This document shows, in pieces, positions 1 through 7,164 of a stretch of DNA of 64,000 nucleotides. Numbering within the stretch: the stretch's first letter is position 1; the number at the start of each line of letters is the position of its first letter. Source of the stretch: Hyunsoonleella jejuensis. GTDB taxonomy: Bacteria > Bacteroidota > Bacteroidia > Flavobacteriales > Flavobacteriaceae. The stretch covers positions 558,001 to 622,000 of the forward strand of contig NZ_FOFN01000001.1 of the NCBI RefSeq assembly GCF_900111025.1, given 5' to 3'. The position numbers and the translations under genes are program-made. Below the pieces are notes generated by a model. It ran no database searches. It was given only the letters and a program-made list of their open reading frames with translations, and was not told where the DNA came from.

Positions 1-339
1 TTTTAAAGACTGTTCAATACGGTCTATATACTCCAAGGAATCGTCAATAAAAAATTCAAGATTTGGCATGCGTCTTAACTGATTTTTGGTGCGTTGCGCT
101 AATTCATGGCGAATTAACGGGGTGTTGCTTCTAATGCCTTCAACAATAGGCTTCGCTTTGTCGTTAGGAAATACGCTTAAATATACCTTGGCTACCGATA
201 GATCTACTGTAACTTTTACTTTAGTAACCGATATAATTACACCGCGCATACCGCCTTGTGTTGCGGCACCTTGAAGTACATCCACTAAATCGCGTTGTAA
301 CACCGAACCTATTTTTTTTTGTCTTTGACTTTCTTCCAT
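1..339 (-). CDS. rbfA: Ribosome-binding factor A (partial, C-terminus off the left edge)
   Basis: The minus-strand frame opens with ATG at 339-337 and stays open to base 1, giving 113 residues with no stop. The protein starts MEESQRQKKIGSVLQRDL and contains ITKVKVTVDLSVAKVYLSVFP followed by an HELAQRTKNQLRRMPNLEFF stretch, the typical order of the small KH-like RbfA fold. RbfA binds the 30S subunit and helps mature the 5' end of 16S rRNA, acting in the cytoplasm. Family members are about 110-135 aa, so only a few C-terminal residues are likely missing. It is divergent from mce, sharing the 79-bp interval 340-418. Confidence 0.9.
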   Translation of the reverse strand, partial: MEESQRQKKIGSVLQRDLVDVLQGAATQGGMRGVIISVTKVKVTVDLSVAKVYLSVFPNDKAKPIVEGIRSNTPLIRHELAQRTKNQLRRMPNLEFFIDDSLEYIDRIEQSLK

Positions 340-418
340 AGTTTTTTTGAATGTCTTGCATGCAAATATGATACAAAAATAAGGGATATTTTGTATCTTT
401 CTGTAAAAGTAAGGTTTA

Positions 419-823
419 ATGAATAAAATAGAACATATAGGTATTGCGGTAAAGAGTTTGGAGGACGCTAACGCTTTGTTTGCAAAGCTTTTTGGTGAAC
501 CACATTATAAACTTGAAACAGTAAAAAGCGAGGGGGTGAGCACCTCGTTTTTTAAAGTAGGCGCGAATAAGATTGAACTTTTAGAAGCCACAAACCCAGA
601 TAGCCCTATTGCGAAGTTTATTGAAAAAAAAGGAGAAGGCATTCACCACATTGCTTTTGATGTGGACAATATTGATGCCGAAATAAAACGCCTAAAAAAG
701 GAAGGCTTTACAGTGTTGAACGATGCACCCAAAAGAGGGGCAGACAATAAACTTGTTGCGTTTTTGCACCCAAAATCCACTAATGGTGTGCTTATAGAGT
801 TATGCCAAGAGATTAGGGAATAA
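419..823 (+). CDS. mce: Methylmalonyl-CoA epimerase
   Basis: This 134-aa protein belongs to the VOC (glyoxalase) superfamily. It starts MNKIEHIGIAVKSL, with a metal-ligand His at residue 6, carries EGIHHIAFDVDNI near the middle (second His) and ends its second motif GVLIELCQ (Glu ligand). It converts (R)- and (S)-methylmalonyl-CoA, linking propionyl-CoA catabolism with succinyl-CoA. Length and motif spacing match the family exactly. A purine-rich AAGG precedes the ATG by a few bases. It stands alone between rbfA and a tRNA gene; no mutase gene is in the window. Confidence 0.93.
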   Translation: MNKIEHIGIAVKSLEDANALFAKLFGEPHYKLETVKSEGVSTSFFKVGANKIELLEATNPDSPIAKFIEKKGEGIHHIAFDVDNIDAEIKRLKKEGFTVLNDAPKRGADNKLVAFLHPKSTNGVLIELCQEIRE

Positions 824-898
824 ATTTCTTGTAGAGTTTTAAGAAATATAGTAATATTGCACACTCTTATTTTTAAGAGAATTACATTTCATGTAATG

Positions 899-972
899 GG
901 TCCTATAACTCAGTTGGTTAGAGTATCTGACTCATAATCAGAAAGTCCCTGGTTCGAGCCCAGGTGGGACCA
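899..972 (+). tRNA. tRNA with CAT anticodon (Met elongator or Ile2)
   Basis: A complete cloverleaf is visible: acceptor GGTCCTA pairs with TGGGACC with one G-T wobble, the D arm contains CTCAGTTGGTTAGAG, the anticodon stem TCTGA/TCAGA encloses loop CTCATAA with CAT at 933-935, and the T arm CCTGG-TTCGAGC-CCAGG precedes discriminator A972. CCA is not encoded. CAT plus elongator-like features leaves elongator Met or lysidine-modified Ile2; the sequence alone does not decide between them. An intrinsic terminator follows 14 nt later. Confidence 0.95.
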
Positions 973-986
973 CGTTTTGAAATTAT

Positions 987-1022
987 AAAGCCTTGTAAAC
1001 GTTGAGTTTACGAGGCTTTTTT
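987..1022 (+). terminator. Intrinsic terminator of the CAT tRNA
   Basis: Hairpin with arms 987-1000 and 1006-1019 (AAAGCCTTGTAAAC against GTTTACGAGGCTTT), 5-nt loop, then a T run. A related copy lies at 3476-3512. Confidence 0.85.
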
Positions 1023-1030
1023 AGTTTCAG

Positions 1031-1049
1031 GGGACGATGAGGGGACGAC
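1031..1049 (+). repeat. Tandem GGGGACGA pair next to the tRNA
   Basis: Two copies of GGGGACGA (about 1031-1038 and 1042-1049) lie 11 bp apart just after the tRNA terminator. Short G-rich direct repeats beside a tRNA can be remnants of an integrase attachment region; no integrase gene is visible, so this reading is tentative. Confidence 0.3.
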
Positions 1050-1074
1050 TAAATTCCTTTAAAATCAGCTATTA

Positions 1075-1812
1075 TTAGAAGAGCGTATCTTTTTGTACAG
1101 GCTCCACAATGTATGGTTTATTTGTATCTATGCCCTTTTTATAAATATCTCTACTAACAGGATGCGCTTTAAACTCTCTGTTGGTAAATCCAAAGGTCAT
1201 TAATTCATTAATTTGTGATTGATTAAGACCATCATCTAGCCAATCTTCATATAAATCGTTAGCTAGCACTAAGGGCATACGTTTCTTTTTATTATGTACT
1301 TCCGCAAAAAAATCATTTGCCTCAGTAGTTAATATCGTAGCTGAGAATAATGATGTTTCAGAATCAATTTCATTATAAAGTCCTGCCATCAAAAACAAAT
1401 CTCCTGTTGGAAATTCGTCGTTTGGTTGGTGGCAAAAATATGGGATAGCCACACCATTTTCATGATGGGGTTCAAAAAATCCATCGGCCAAAATCAAACA
1501 TCTTTTGCTCTCTGCACTATTTTTAAATGATGGCTTTTCAAACATAGATTCACTTCGGGCATTCAAAGTATTACTTTTTTTTAGGAACTTATTTGGATTA
1601 TGCAAAGCCCAATCTGGAACAAGACCCCAAGTTGCTGGATAAATTTGGTCTGGTTCATTCATTGGTATAATATAAACGTTACCGTGTGTGAACCCATTTA
1701 AGTGATAGTAAGGAGTGAATTCTAGCGGAATTTTATAGTTTAAATATAATTCATCATTTAGTCTTTCAAGAATTTCTGTATCTTTTTTTCTAAGTGATTT
1801 GGCGTAACACAT
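1075..1812 (-). CDS. SOS response-associated peptidase (SRAP/HMCES/YedK family)
   Basis: This 245-aa protein has the SRAP catalytic set in the expected order: Cys2 directly after the initiator Met (MCYAKS), Asn84 in NARSE, Glu114 in GFFEPHH, and His173 in a VHNKKKRMPLVLA motif. Known family members bind abasic sites in single-stranded DNA through a thiazolidine link to Cys2, protecting the lesion. The ATG at 1812 is certain because Cys must be residue 2 after Met removal. A small unknown gene lies 34 bp upstream on the same strand and may be co-transcribed. The gene sits immediately beyond the tRNA in an insert-like segment. Confidence 0.93.
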   Translation of the reverse strand: MCYAKSLRKKDTEILERLNDELYLNYKIPLEFTPYYHLNGFTHGNVYIIPMNEPDQIYPATWGLVPDWALHNPNKFLKKSNTLNARSESMFEKPSFKNSAESKRCLILADGFFEPHHENGVAIPYFCHQPNDEFPTGDLFLMAGLYNEIDSETSLFSATILTTEANDFFAEVHNKKKRMPLVLANDLYEDWLDDGLNQSQINELMTFGFTNREFKAHPVSRDIYKKGIDTNKPYIVEPVQKDTLF

Positions 1813-1846
1813 AGTAAATAATTTAATTACCTCAATTTAACAAAAA

Positions 1847-2095
1847 TCACTCTACTATCAGAGATTGCAAAAGTTCATCCGGAGGTGTTGATTTTGTAAT
1901 TTTATTAATTGTTTCTTGAAGCGACAAAATGAGAACATCATGATTTCTATTGTCATATTTGTTATTCAATGCTTGTAGTAGTTTTATCCTATCTTCTAAC
2001 AAAAGGACATTCAAATAAATCGAAAACCCCTCATCTGTAAGCCGAGGCGCACCATACAGCTTTTTCATTTTAGAAAAATAGTTCGTGTAAAGCAT
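1847..2095 (-). CDS. Unknown 82-aa protein upstream of the SRAP gene
   Basis: I do not recognise this protein. It starts MLYTNYFSKMKKLYGAPRL and is predicted mostly helical, with a leucine-rich middle (LNVLLLEDRIKLLQAL), no signal peptide and no cysteines. It lies 34 bp upstream of the SRAP gene on the same strand and 32 bp downstream of a DUF481 gene, so it could be in one transcript with both. It may be a real small gene of this accessory segment; no function is proposed. Confidence 0.55.
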   Translation of the reverse strand: MLYTNYFSKMKKLYGAPRLTDEGFSIYLNVLLLEDRIKLLQALNNKYDNRNHDVLILSLQETINKITKSTPPDELLQSLIVE

Positions 2096-2127
2096 GTAAT
2101 AAATTTAAATAATGTTTTCACATTAAG

Positions 2128-3138
2128 TTAATCAAATACCCAGCCAAATCCACTGGTAAAAATATAATCAATATCATTACCTGCTATCGCAGGTTGGTTA
2201 TCGTAATTTAATGTAAATCCTAATTTAAGATAAAAATCTAGTGGTAAATCATATTTAAGAGTCACGTCATAATCAACCCTGGTTCTCTTTTTTTCCGATA
2301 AGCTAGAATATAGTTTAATATCTGTCTTAAGATTAATATCTTCAAAATCAAACATATTGAAACTGGTAGATAACAAGGCTTCGCTAGATGTTTTATTTAA
2401 AGATTCATCTGCGTATTCTTCAATATTATATGTAAGACCAACACTAAGCCCTAGGTATAATTTGTTGGTGCTAATCAGGAATTTCCCAAAACTTACTCCT
2501 GGGTTTATCCTTCCTTCCAAAGCTTGTTCTGTATTGGCTAAAAATGGGATATTGCCCAATAAGTACCATTTTCTTGGTAGTATGCGTATAAACTCTAAAT
2601 TCGCATCAGTTCTTTTTGTTTTATCTGCATTATCTTGCCTTGAATTTAATACACTAATATCTCCTTCTATTAACCATCGTTTATCAACATAATTTAAATT
2701 TCCTCCGATGGTAAATTGTGAATTATTATTTGCTTTGGTGAAGTTATATCCAAGATCGATAGACCCTTTAATACGACTCCAGAAATTATCATCTACTTCA
2801 TCCAAAGTAATTACTTCATCCAAATTGAATGACTCAATAGAATTATCTTCTAACCTTATAATAATATTTCCTCCATTATCAGTTTTAATGTTTCCGAATC
2901 GGCGCCTTCCTCTTGTGAGAATGACAAGACATTTTCGCTGAACGACGAGGCCTTTCACCTTATGAAATTTAATTTTAAAATCCTTGTCGCTATATGAGGT
3001 CTTAAAGGTTAAAACACCCTTAGAAATTGACTTAATTTCTCCTGCCAGAACATTGTTGTTCTTTAGTTGAATTGTGTCATTTTGCGTGTATCCCCATATA
3101 CTGATTAAGAAAAAAAACAAAAACAGATATTTATTCAT
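2128..3138 (-). CDS. DUF481-family outer membrane protein
   Basis: The 336-aa product begins with a signal peptide (hydrophobic residues about 4-17, then GYTQNDT). A short N-terminal beta-rich domain (residues about 20-110, with NNVLAGEIKSISKGVL) resembles the small domain often placed before DUF481. Residues about 120-336 are alternating strands (GSIDLGYNFTKANNNSQFTIGG, then WLIEGDISVLNSRQD) as in salt-induced YdiY-like beta-barrel proteins, ending in an aromatic residue near the C-terminus (FGWVFD). It probably resides in the outer membrane; the substrate is unknown. It is the first gene of the minus-strand trio in this segment. Confidence 0.8.
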   Translation of the reverse strand: MNKYLFLFFFLISIWGYTQNDTIQLKNNNVLAGEIKSISKGVLTFKTSYSDKDFKIKFHKVKGLVVQRKCLVILTRGRRRFGNIKTDNGGNIIIRLEDNSIESFNLDEVITLDEVDDNFWSRIKGSIDLGYNFTKANNNSQFTIGGNLNYVDKRWLIEGDISVLNSRQDNADKTKRTDANLEFIRILPRKWYLLGNIPFLANTEQALEGRINPGVSFGKFLISTNKLYLGLSVGLTYNIEEYADESLNKTSSEALLSTSFNMFDFEDINLKTDIKLYSSLSEKKRTRVDYDVTLKYDLPLDFYLKLGFTLNYDNQPAIAGNDIDYIFTSGFGWVFD

Positions 3139-3475
3139 AAATCCTAATAGAACGATTGGTTATATATTTACCCACTTCCCCTGCTTATTGTTATCTGATT
3201 GCTTAGTATTACCCGATAATCCATCAGCTTAGTCTAAACTTCGTATTATGGTATATGTTTGGCTTAGTAGCGACTGAATACCCAGAACTGCTAAACAAAA
3301 AGAAGCTATTTTAATTATTGACATATTGAAAATATTACCCAAAATAAAGACAAAAAATAAACTTTGATAATATTTACAGGGTACAATATTAATTTTTTTC
3401 TAGAAATTGATTTTTAACAATGTAATAAAACATACTTCATATGAAATGCTAAGAATGACAGATGAACTAACTATT
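3139..3475. other. Non-coding AT-rich gap
   Basis: I see no credible gene, tRNA or promoter box here. The stretch separates the DUF481 gene from the terminator-like repeat at 3476 and may contain decayed sequence of the inserted segment. Confidence 0.5.
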
Positions 3476-3512
3476 AAAGCCTCATAAACTTAACATTTAC
3501 GAGGCTTTTTAA
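3476..3512 (+). terminator. Terminator-like hairpin, second copy of the tRNA terminator
   Basis: AAAGCCTC (3476-3483) pairs with GAGGCTTT (3501-3508), with TAAA/TTTA inside, followed by T residues. It points along the plus strand although no plus-strand gene lies upstream, and it is close in sequence to the tRNA terminator at 987-1022. Confidence 0.65.
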
Positions 3513-3576
3513 TTTACCAAATTATGGACGTTACATTTACACCTAAATTTATAAGTAAAACCTTTTTAGTTTTTCG

Positions 3577-4218
3577 TTAATCTAAATCCAAAACAAAAAT
3601 ATCGTCTAAATGCTGCGCACTGTCCATTGATACTTTTAAATCATCGATAATGCCATCTTTTAAATCGTACACCCAACCATGAACTTCTAAAGGTCTTCCG
3701 TCTTTCCATGCTTGCTGCACTATCGATGTTTTTGCCAAATCGTACACTTGGGCTTTTACGTTCAATTCCACAAGACGATCGAAACGTTTTTTATCATCAT
3801 CAATTTTTTTAAGCTCTGTTTTATTGTCCTTGTAAACCTCTTTTATGTTTCTTACCCACTTGTTAATCAGTCCTAGAGATTTATTTTGCATTGCAGCAGC
3901 AACACCACCACAACCATAGTGCCCACATACAATAATATGCTCTACTTTTAAATGATTCACGGCATAATCTAATACGCTTAACATGTTCATATCTGTATGC
4001 ACTACCATATTGGCGATATTTCTATGTACAAAAAGCTCTCCGGGATGAGTTCCTGTTATTTCGTTTGCAGGCACTCTACTATCGGCACAACCAATCCATA
4101 GTACAGGTGGTTTTTGTCCTTTTGATAAATCCTCAAAATAGTTCTTGTCTTTTTGGGTCATTTCTTTGACCCATTCCTTATTATTGACTAATAACTGATT
4201 ATAATATGTGTTTTTCAT
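3577..4218 (-). CDS. can: Beta-class carbonic anhydrase
   Basis: The 213-aa protein interconverts CO2 and bicarbonate in the cytoplasm. All beta-class active-site residues are visible: Cys44, Asp46 and Arg48 in WIGCADSR, then His100 and Cys103 in CGHYGCGG, giving the Zn ligands and the Asp-Arg dyad. Length is normal for the Can type. It lies 78 bp downstream of the SulP permease gene on the same strand and at the tail of the inorganic-carbon block that includes dabAB, which strongly suggests a role in equilibrating imported inorganic carbon. Confidence 0.95.
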   Translation of the reverse strand: MKNTYYNQLLVNNKEWVKEMTQKDKNYFEDLSKGQKPPVLWIGCADSRVPANEITGTHPGELFVHRNIANMVVHTDMNMLSVLDYAVNHLKVEHIIVCGHYGCGGVAAAMQNKSLGLINKWVRNIKEVYKDNKTELKKIDDDKKRFDRLVELNVKAQVYDLAKTSIVQQAWKDGRPLEVHGWVYDLKDGIIDDLKVSMDSAQHLDDIFVLDLD

Positions 4219-4296
4219 AATTTATAGTTTTTCATGTTTCTTAATACAGGCTGTACATGTATTAAAGTTATCAAAATTTTGTTTTAAAAGACAACC

Positions 4297-5886
4297 TTAT
4301 CCAAGTTTATTAAGTTTAAAAAATTCGATGTAACTGTCGGGGTTTTCTACAACACCGCGTTCAGACACCAGTTTAATATCTATATTTCGCTCTTTTGCCT
4401 TAAATGCAAAATCTTCTAATATTTCAATAATATCATTATCCAAATACCTAGTTTTACTTACATCTAATTCTAAAAAAGAATCGGGTGGAAGATTATCTAA
4501 TTCTTTGAGAATAGCTCCCTTGTTAAAAAAGGTTACCTCTTCAGCAAGTGTCATTTTTATTTTACCGTCATCTACATCTTCCCCTTCTTTATGTAAAAAG
4601 TGAGAATTTTGGAAACTTTTAATCAATATTACAGTAATACCAACCGCTAGCCCTAAACCGATACCCCAAAGTAAATCGATAAATACAATCCCTAAAACTG
4701 TTATTATAAAAGGAATCCATTGTTTCCAACCTAGGCTAAACATTTTTCTAAACGTTGATGGTTTTGCTAGTTTAAAACCTACAATAAATAATACCGCTGC
4801 TAATACAGATAGCGGAATCATATTTAAAAGTTTAGGTATTAAGATTACTGAAATTAACAAGAAAAACCCATGAATTATGGCAGACAGTTTTGTTCGTCCT
4901 CCTGATTGAATATTTGCAGAACTTCTAACAATTACTTGTGTAATTGGTAATCCTCCAATACAACCAGAAATGATATTACCTGTGCCTTGTGCCAATAACT
5001 CTCGGTTAGTGGGCGTTACATTTTTGTGCGGATCTAATTTATCCGTGGCTTCTACACATAATAAGGTTTCAAGTGAAGCTACTATAGCAATTGTAAATCC
5101 TGTTATCCAAACATCCATTCTGGTTATTGCAGAAAAATCCGGAAATGTAAATTGACCTAAAAAACTATCGAAATCTCCTGGGACAGGTACAGACACAAGG
5201 TGATTATCTGTTATACCAAGTGCACCATCTTTGGTAACTATATAGAAAACAATACCTACAACTACAGCAACCAAAGGCCCTTGTACAAGTTGAAATATTT
5301 TTCCTTTGTTACTTAAAACATTAGACCATAATAGTAAAATAGCCATCGCAACTATTGCAATAAGAGTCGCGCCCATACTAACATTACCGCTAATTAATGC
5401 ATTAATAGCCTTTAAAAGTTCAGTTAGTGTATTTTCCCCATCTATTTGCAGAAATGCAAAATCGCCTTGAGGATCTTCATCCATACCAAAAAAATGCGGT
5501 ATTTGCTTTAGGATAATGATGATTCCAATACCTGTAAGCATGCCTCTAATTACTGAAGACGGAAAGTAATATCCAATAATTCCAGCTCTTAAAAAGCCTA
5601 ATAACAATTGTATAGCACCTCCTATAACAACAGCCACTAAAAAATTTTCGTAGCCTCCTAAAGCACCAATGGCAGTAAGCACAATTGCGGCTAAACCAGC
5701 TGCAGGACCACTTACCCCAATATTTGATCCACTTAAGCTACCAACTACTATTCCGCCGATAATACCAGCAATAAGACCAGAAAACAATGGAGCTCCACTA
5801 GCTAAGGCAATACCTAAACATAGGGGTAAAGCCACAAAAAATACTACAATACTGGCAGGGAGGTCGTTTTTTAAATATTTAAACAT
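4297..5886 (-). CDS. SulP-family permease with C-terminal STAS domain (probable bicarbonate transporter)
   Basis: The 529-aa protein has an N-terminal sulfate-permease core with about 10-14 membrane segments (LPASIVVFFVALPLCLGIAL at the start, then the GSNIGVSGPAAGLAAIV motif) and a C-terminal STAS domain from about residue 430 (PPDSFLELDVSKTRYLDNDIIEIL). SulP proteins carry sulfate, bicarbonate or other anions. Its placement directly before the carbonic anhydrase gene and near dabAB favours bicarbonate, as in BicA-like proteins; that is context-based, and sulfate remains possible. Confidence 0.9.
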   Translation of the reverse strand: MFKYLKNDLPASIVVFFVALPLCLGIALASGAPLFSGLIAGIIGGIVVGSLSGSNIGVSGPAAGLAAIVLTAIGALGGYENFLVAVVIGGAIQLLLGFLRAGIIGYYFPSSVIRGMLTGIGIIIILKQIPHFFGMDEDPQGDFAFLQIDGENTLTELLKAINALISGNVSMGATLIAIVAMAILLLWSNVLSNKGKIFQLVQGPLVAVVVGIVFYIVTKDGALGITDNHLVSVPVPGDFDSFLGQFTFPDFSAITRMDVWITGFTIAIVASLETLLCVEATDKLDPHKNVTPTNRELLAQGTGNIISGCIGGLPITQVIVRSSANIQSGGRTKLSAIIHGFFLLISVILIPKLLNMIPLSVLAAVLFIVGFKLAKPSTFRKMFSLGWKQWIPFIITVLGIVFIDLLWGIGLGLAVGITVILIKSFQNSHFLHKEGEDVDDGKIKMTLAEEVTFFNKGAILKELDNLPPDSFLELDVSKTRYLDNDIIEILEDFAFKAKERNIDIKLVSERGVVENPDSYIEFFKLNKLG

Positions 5887-5968
5887 AAAATAAATAATTG
5901 TAAACCAAAGCGCAATAGGCTTTCGGTTTAGTTAGTAAGAAATTTGATTTGAGTTTATAGAAAAACAG

Positions 5969-6268
5969 TTATGTTTTTTTTGGAGGAGGAAAAGAAAGCT
6001 GAATATGTGGTTTTTTATACATTTTCAAACAGTATTCTAAATTATTTTCCTCAAAACTCATGATGCGTGCAGATAGCGGGTGCTGAATTTCTAAAACTAT
6101 AAAATCTTTTTCGCCATTCTTTTCTTGACTTTTCTCCTTTTCTTCTTCTGAAGCCGCATAAATCTCAGAAACATCTATATCATCATCAATAAGAATCATA
6201 ACTGTAGGTGTCACTACAATTAACATGAATATAGAAACTAATAAAATGGCGATTGTGTTTCTCAACAT
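5969..6268 (-). CDS. Small single-pass membrane protein, unknown
   Basis: This 99-aa product has one hydrophobic segment at residues about 5-27 followed by an acidic, Glu/Lys-rich stretch (EEEKEKSQEKNGEK) and a soluble tail ending FPPPKKT. It has no recognised domain. It lies 82 bp upstream of the SulP gene on the same strand. The hydrophobic start followed by a polar tail suggests either a signal-anchored or an exported protein. Proteins of this general build are common in Flavobacteriaceae; the function is unknown. Confidence 0.65.
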   Translation of the reverse strand: MLRNTIAILLVSIFMLIVVTPTVMILIDDDIDVSEIYAASEEEKEKSQEKNGEKDFIVLEIQHPLSARIMSFEENNLEYCLKMYKKPHIQLSFPPPKKT

Positions 6269-6527
6269 TGCGAGTTATACTATTAAAAAACTAAATATAA
6301 CACATATTTATTAAGCTTGTAAAACTCTTTGAAAATTTTTATATCCATTGAAGAAATCCAGTTGTTTTTTTATGAGCAAGTTTTATTTCTTTTTTTAGAT
6401 ATTTTATGATGTATAGCACTTGTATTTTAGGCTTTTATTAGACCTAAAAACCCTTTAGTTTTTAAAACTGACTCTCTTTTAATTTTGTTATTTCTATGGA
6501 AAAAACGACAGCAGATACATTGTTTCT
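6269..6527. other. Intergenic gap before the dab terminator
   Basis: No gene is seen. This AT-rich interval separates the terminator of the dabBA-usp unit from the start of the small membrane protein gene and should hold the promoter of the latter; no clear TAnnTTTG box on the minus strand was found by eye. Confidence 0.4.
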
Positions 6528-6575
6528 AAAACAAAAACACCTCAATAGCATAATTTATTATACTATGGAGGTGTT
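6528..6575 (-). terminator. Intrinsic terminator of the dabB-dabA-usp unit
   Basis: On the minus strand AACACCTC (6568-6575 read in reverse) pairs with GAGGTGTT (6536-6543), with CATAG/CTATT inside, followed by a TTTTTGTTTT tract. It begins 23 bp after the usp stop codon. Confidence 0.8.
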
Positions 6576-6598
6576 AACTTAACTTGTGAAATATCGGT

Positions 6599-7138
6599 TT
6601 AAGCCGTCAATTCTTTTTTAGAATCTAAATTATAGTTATCTATATTGTTTTTCAGCCCTAAACTATCGAGAGACACTTCGCCATTAGCATCTAAAATAGT
6701 CTTATCTGTTGCTACAAAAATAACTCCCTTATAATTTTTATTTACTAAACGTGTTATATTATCTCCAAGAAATTTAAACCTTTTCCCCGCTCTTTCTCCG
6801 AGAATAATCATATCTGGTCGGGACATTTCAATGTAGTTTTTAATTTCACTTTTAACATTCCCATATGCAAAAGCGGTCTTGATTTCAATATTATTATCTT
6901 TAGATATAGGCGCAACCAAGTTTTTAATTTTTTCATCTATTTTTTTAGAAACTTCCGTGATTATATTAATAGCCGACAATGGGTCTTCTGTTTGCTCAAC
7001 TTCAGTTGCAGATTTCGCGTAAAAAAACTCAACATTTGCATCAATTTCATTAGATAATTTGGCGGCATAGCTTAAAGCTTGAATGGACTTTTCTTTTAAA
7101 TCTGAAAGCACTAATATTTTATAATTATTATTTTTCAT
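6599..7138 (-). CDS. Universal stress protein family, DAB-operon associated
   Basis: The 179-aa protein starts KILVLSDLKEKSIQALSYAAKLS, a UspA-type first strand and helix. It carries RPDMIILGERAGKRFKFLGDNITRLVNK near the end of the fold, where ATP-binding members have G-2x-G-9x-G(S/T). Here the second glycine part is altered (LGERAGKRFKFLGDN), so nucleotide binding is uncertain. About 30 extra residues follow the fold. It is 26 bp downstream of dabA and is the last gene before a strong terminator, so it is co-transcribed with dabBA. A role in sensing or regulating carbon uptake is inference. Confidence 0.82.
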   Translation of the reverse strand: MKNNNYKILVLSDLKEKSIQALSYAAKLSNEIDANVEFFYAKSATEVEQTEDPLSAINIITEVSKKIDEKIKNLVAPISKDNNIEIKTAFAYGNVKSEIKNYIEMSRPDMIILGERAGKRFKFLGDNITRLVNKNYKGVIFVATDKTILDANGEVSLDSLGLKNNIDNYNLDSKKELTA

Positions 7139-7164
7139 AATGTTTGTTTTTAATATTTAAAGTA

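Noticed and set aside
899-1049. An intact tRNA-borne attachment site for a phage or ICE.
   Set aside because: No integrase gene and no copy of the tRNA 3' end at the distal side; only the terminator is duplicated, so a full site is not supported.
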